Below the pieces are notes generated by a model. The model ran no database searches, was not told the DNA's origin, and saw nothing but the letters and a program-made list of their open reading frames with translations. 7,626 bases of DNA from CAVBBU01 sp963593765. GTDB taxonomy: Bacteria > Bacillota > Clostridia > Lachnospirales > Lachnospiraceae. Within the stretch, counting starts at the first letter, position 1. Each line of letters opens with the position of its first letter. The stretch is from the NCBI GenBank assembly GCA_963593765.1, contig CAVBBU010000090.1, positions 1 to 7,626 of the forward strand, read 5' to 3'. Below are positions 6,901-7,626 of the stretch, one piece after another. The translations under genes were made by a program, and so were the position numbers.

Positions 6901-7473
6901 GTCAGCATAATCCCATGTCTCGATCTTCTGTATCTCGTGTGATGTTCTAAATCCATCGAAGAAATTAATGAAAGGAACCTTCCCCTTAATTGCTGAAAGG
7001 TGTGCAACTGGAGTTAAGTCCATAACCTCCTGTACTGAAGATTCGCAAAGCATAGCACAGCCTGTCTGACGACATGCATATACATCTGAGTGATCCCCGA
7101 ATATAGAAAGAGCATGTGATGCAAGTGCTCTTGCTGAAACATTGAATACACCTGGAAGCTGCTCACCGGCGATCTTATACAGATTAGGAATCATAAGAAG
7201 CAGACCCTGTGAAGCTGTATAGGTTGTAGTAAGTGCACCTGCTGCAAGTGATCCATGCACTGCACCTGCTGCACCAGCCTCAGACTGCATCTCAGTTACC
7301 TGAACTGTGTGACCGAAGATGTTTTCTCTTCCTTCGGTTGCCCACTCATCTGTATGTTCTGCCATAACAGAAGAAGGGGTGATAGGATAGATAGCGGCTA
7401 CATCTGTGTAAGCATAGCTTGCATGAGATGCGGCTTGGTTACCATCCATGGTTTTCATTTTTCTCTTTACCAT
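3940..7473 (-). CDS. nifJ: Pyruvate:ferredoxin (flavodoxin) oxidoreductase, homodimeric type
   Basis: Converts pyruvate and CoA to acetyl-CoA and CO2 in the cytoplasm, passing two electrons to ferredoxin or flavodoxin; a central enzyme of anaerobic fermentation (EC 1.2.7.1). At 1177 residues it is full length. In order: N-terminal thiamine-pyrophosphate domain with YPITPSS (29-35) and EMQSEAGAAGA (61-71), transketolase C-type domain (about 255-380), EKR/CoA region (about 415-630), an 8-Fe ferredoxin domain with C695, C698, C701, C705 and C749, C752, C755, C759, then the pyrophosphate-binding domain with GDGWAYDIGYGG (970-981) and VYSNTGGQSS (1001-1010). The extra proximal cluster ligands C820, C823, C848 and C1079 are all present. 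The ATG at 7473 follows GGAGG (7483-7487) by 9 bases. It is monocistronic, bounded by terminators, and uses almost only AAG for lysine, as expected for high expression. Confidence 0.98.
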   Translation of the reverse strand: MVKRKMKTMDGNQAASHASYAYTDVAAIYPITPSSVMAEHTDEWATEGRENIFGHTVQVTEMQSEAGAAGAVHGSLAAGALTTTYTASQGLLLMIPNLYKIAGEQLPGVFNVSARALASHALSIFGDHSDVYACRQTGCAMLCESSVQEVMDLTPVAHLSAIKGKVPFINFFDGFRTSHEIQKIETWDYADLKSMADMKAIDEFRKHALNPNHPCQRGSAQNPDIFFQAREACNPYYDALPGIVQEYMDKVNEKIGTNYKLFNYYGPKDAEHVIVAMGSVNDTIEETIDYLKKKGEKVGLVKVRLYRPFAAQALVKAIPSSVKRISVLDRTKEPGSLGEPLWLDVVAALKGTKFSDVPVFSGRYGLGSKDTTPAQIIAVYKNKSKKRFTIGIEDDVTNLSLKTGAPVVTTPEGTINCKFWGLGADGTVGANKNSIKIIGDNTDMYAQAYFDYDSKKSGGVTMSHLRFGKKPIKSTYLIHKANFVACHNPSYVRKYNMVQELVDGGTFLLNCSWDAKELEKHLPGQVKKYIADHKINFYTIDGVKIGIETGMGPTRINTILQSAFFKLANIIPEKDAIRLMKEAAQKTYGRKGEDVVKKNWAAIEAGADKAVKVEVPASWSKCKDEGLTVVKAKGGRKDADSFVNNIQAAVNAQEGNSLPVSAFKDYVDGSTPSGTSAYEKRGIAVDVPNWNSENCIQCNFCSYVCPHAAIRPVAMTEAEAKKMPEGMKSLDLMMMPGYKFSVTVSALDCTGCGSCVNVCPGKKGEKALTMKSLESSLDEQKYFDFSVKLPHKKEVVEKYGEATVKGSQFKQPLLEFSGACAGCGETPYAKLITQLFGDRMYIANATGCSSIWGNSSPSTPYTLDENGHGPAWSNSLFEDNAEFGYGMLLANRAIRDGLKAKVEAIEATTKSSKIKEAAKEYLDTFTIGAKNGEASAKLLAALKEDKSADAKYIVKNADFLAKKSQWVFGGDGWAYDIGYGGVDHVLASGRDINVMVFDTEVYSNTGGQSSKSTKVGAVAQFAAGGKETKKKDLAGMAMTYGYVYVAQISMGADYNQTVKALAEAEAYPGPSLIIAYAPCINHGIKKGMSKAMTEEKLAVETGYWNNFRFNPAAEGNKFTLDSKTPTGDYQEFLKGEVRYASLALKNKERAEKLYKINEQNAMDRYAYLQKLVTLYEK

Positions 7474-7507
7474 TCTTGATATCCTCCTACAAATATAATT
7501 GCACTAA

Positions 7508-7520
7508 GTTATTTAATAAC
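7508..7520. promoter_or_regulatory. Small palindrome in the nifJ leader, operator candidate
   Basis: GTTATTTAATAAC is a perfect 13-base palindrome with a single central base. It lies about 5-20 bases downstream of the predicted transcription start and about 35 bases ahead of the start codon, a position where a bound repressor would block transcription. It does not match the Rex or CcpA consensus sites well, and in AT-rich DNA a palindrome of this size can arise by chance. Confidence 0.3.
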
Positions 7521-7531
7521 CGTTAATTCTA

Positions 7532-7559
7532 ATTATAGCAATTAAGCAAATAAAATCAA
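7532..7559 (-). promoter_or_regulatory. Sigma-A type promoter of nifJ with extended -10
   Basis: On the minus strand TTGATT (7559-7554) and TATAAT (7537-7532) are separated by 16 bases, and the -10 box is preceded by TGC, making the extended form TGnTATAAT. Transcription would start near 7525, giving a leader of about 50 bases. A perfect -10 box with an extension suggests strong expression, consistent with the biased codon use of the gene. Confidence 0.7.
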
Positions 7560-7571
7560 TTGATTAGTGAT

Positions 7572-7620
7572 AAAAAAAAGGACGCTAAAGCTGTTCTTTT
7601 AATCGAACAATTTTAGCGTC
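7572..7620 (-). terminator. Intrinsic terminator of a minus-strand gene beyond the right edge
   Basis: Read on the minus strand, GACGCTAAA (7620-7612) pairs with TTTAGCGTC (7589-7581), and after a small internal mismatch TGTTC (7592-7596) pairs with GAACA (7605-7609), closing an 8-base loop. Eight T follow (7579-7572). A gene on the same strand must therefore end just right of the window, and nifJ starts from its own promoter rather than by read-through. Confidence 0.9.
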
Positions 7621-7626
7621 TTAAGG

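Noticed and set aside
4616..7479. Several frames of 69-125 codons at 4616-4993, 4947-5156, 5099-5356, 6143-6385 and 7255-7479
   Set aside because: All are shadows of the pyruvate:ferredoxin oxidoreductase gene in other frames, caused by its strong codon bias.
1..7626. CRISPR array, tRNA or rRNA genes
   Set aside because: No regularly spaced direct repeats, cloverleaf with a T-arm GTTCGA context, or rRNA-like conserved segments were seen. The GTTCGA on the minus strand near 7608-7603 is part of a terminator stem.

Overview
The window looks like chromosomal DNA of a strictly anaerobic, low-GC Firmicute of the Clostridia/Eubacteriales type. This rests on a full-length homodimeric-type pyruvate:ferredoxin oxidoreductase, strong GGAGG ribosome binding sites, AT-rich intergenic DNA with consensus sigma-A promoters, and intrinsic terminators. 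I cannot name a genus from the sequence alone.

Layout, left to right. (1) Positions 1-54, minus strand: the first 18 codons of a gene that leaves the window, with a strong ribosome binding site and what looks like the start of a signal peptide. (2) Positions 55-332: no confident gene; two stem-loops, a 38-codon orphan reading frame (minus) and a terminator-like hairpin. (3) About 333-2172: an apparently intact insertion sequence of the IS1182 type, carrying one 565-residue DDE transposase on the minus strand. (4) Positions 2173-2478: an intergenic region with an unexplained self-complementary block, then a long inverted repeat abutting the -35 box of a good plus-strand promoter. (5) Positions 2479-3705, plus strand: a complete AAA_14/DUF4143 ATPase. 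(6) Positions 3708-3884, minus strand: a broken piece of a four-helix-bundle (Avd-like) gene that begins almost exactly where the ATPase ends. (7) Positions 3891-3921: terminator of the next gene. (8) Positions 3940-7473, minus strand: pyruvate:ferredoxin oxidoreductase (nifJ/por), complete, with its own promoter and a small palindrome in its leader. (9) Positions 7572-7620: terminator of a minus-strand gene lying beyond the right edge.

The oxidoreductase is the housekeeping anchor: a single-gene transcription unit bounded by terminators on both sides, with codon use strongly biased to AAG for lysine. Everything from about 55 to 3884 looks like accessory DNA with turnover: an IS, a solitary ATPase of a patchily distributed family, and a gene relic. 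I see no multi-gene system that is clearly complete. The most promising leads are the ATPase promoter with its palindrome, the structured block upstream of it, and the four-helix-bundle relic, which could be the last trace of a lost retroelement-like locus.
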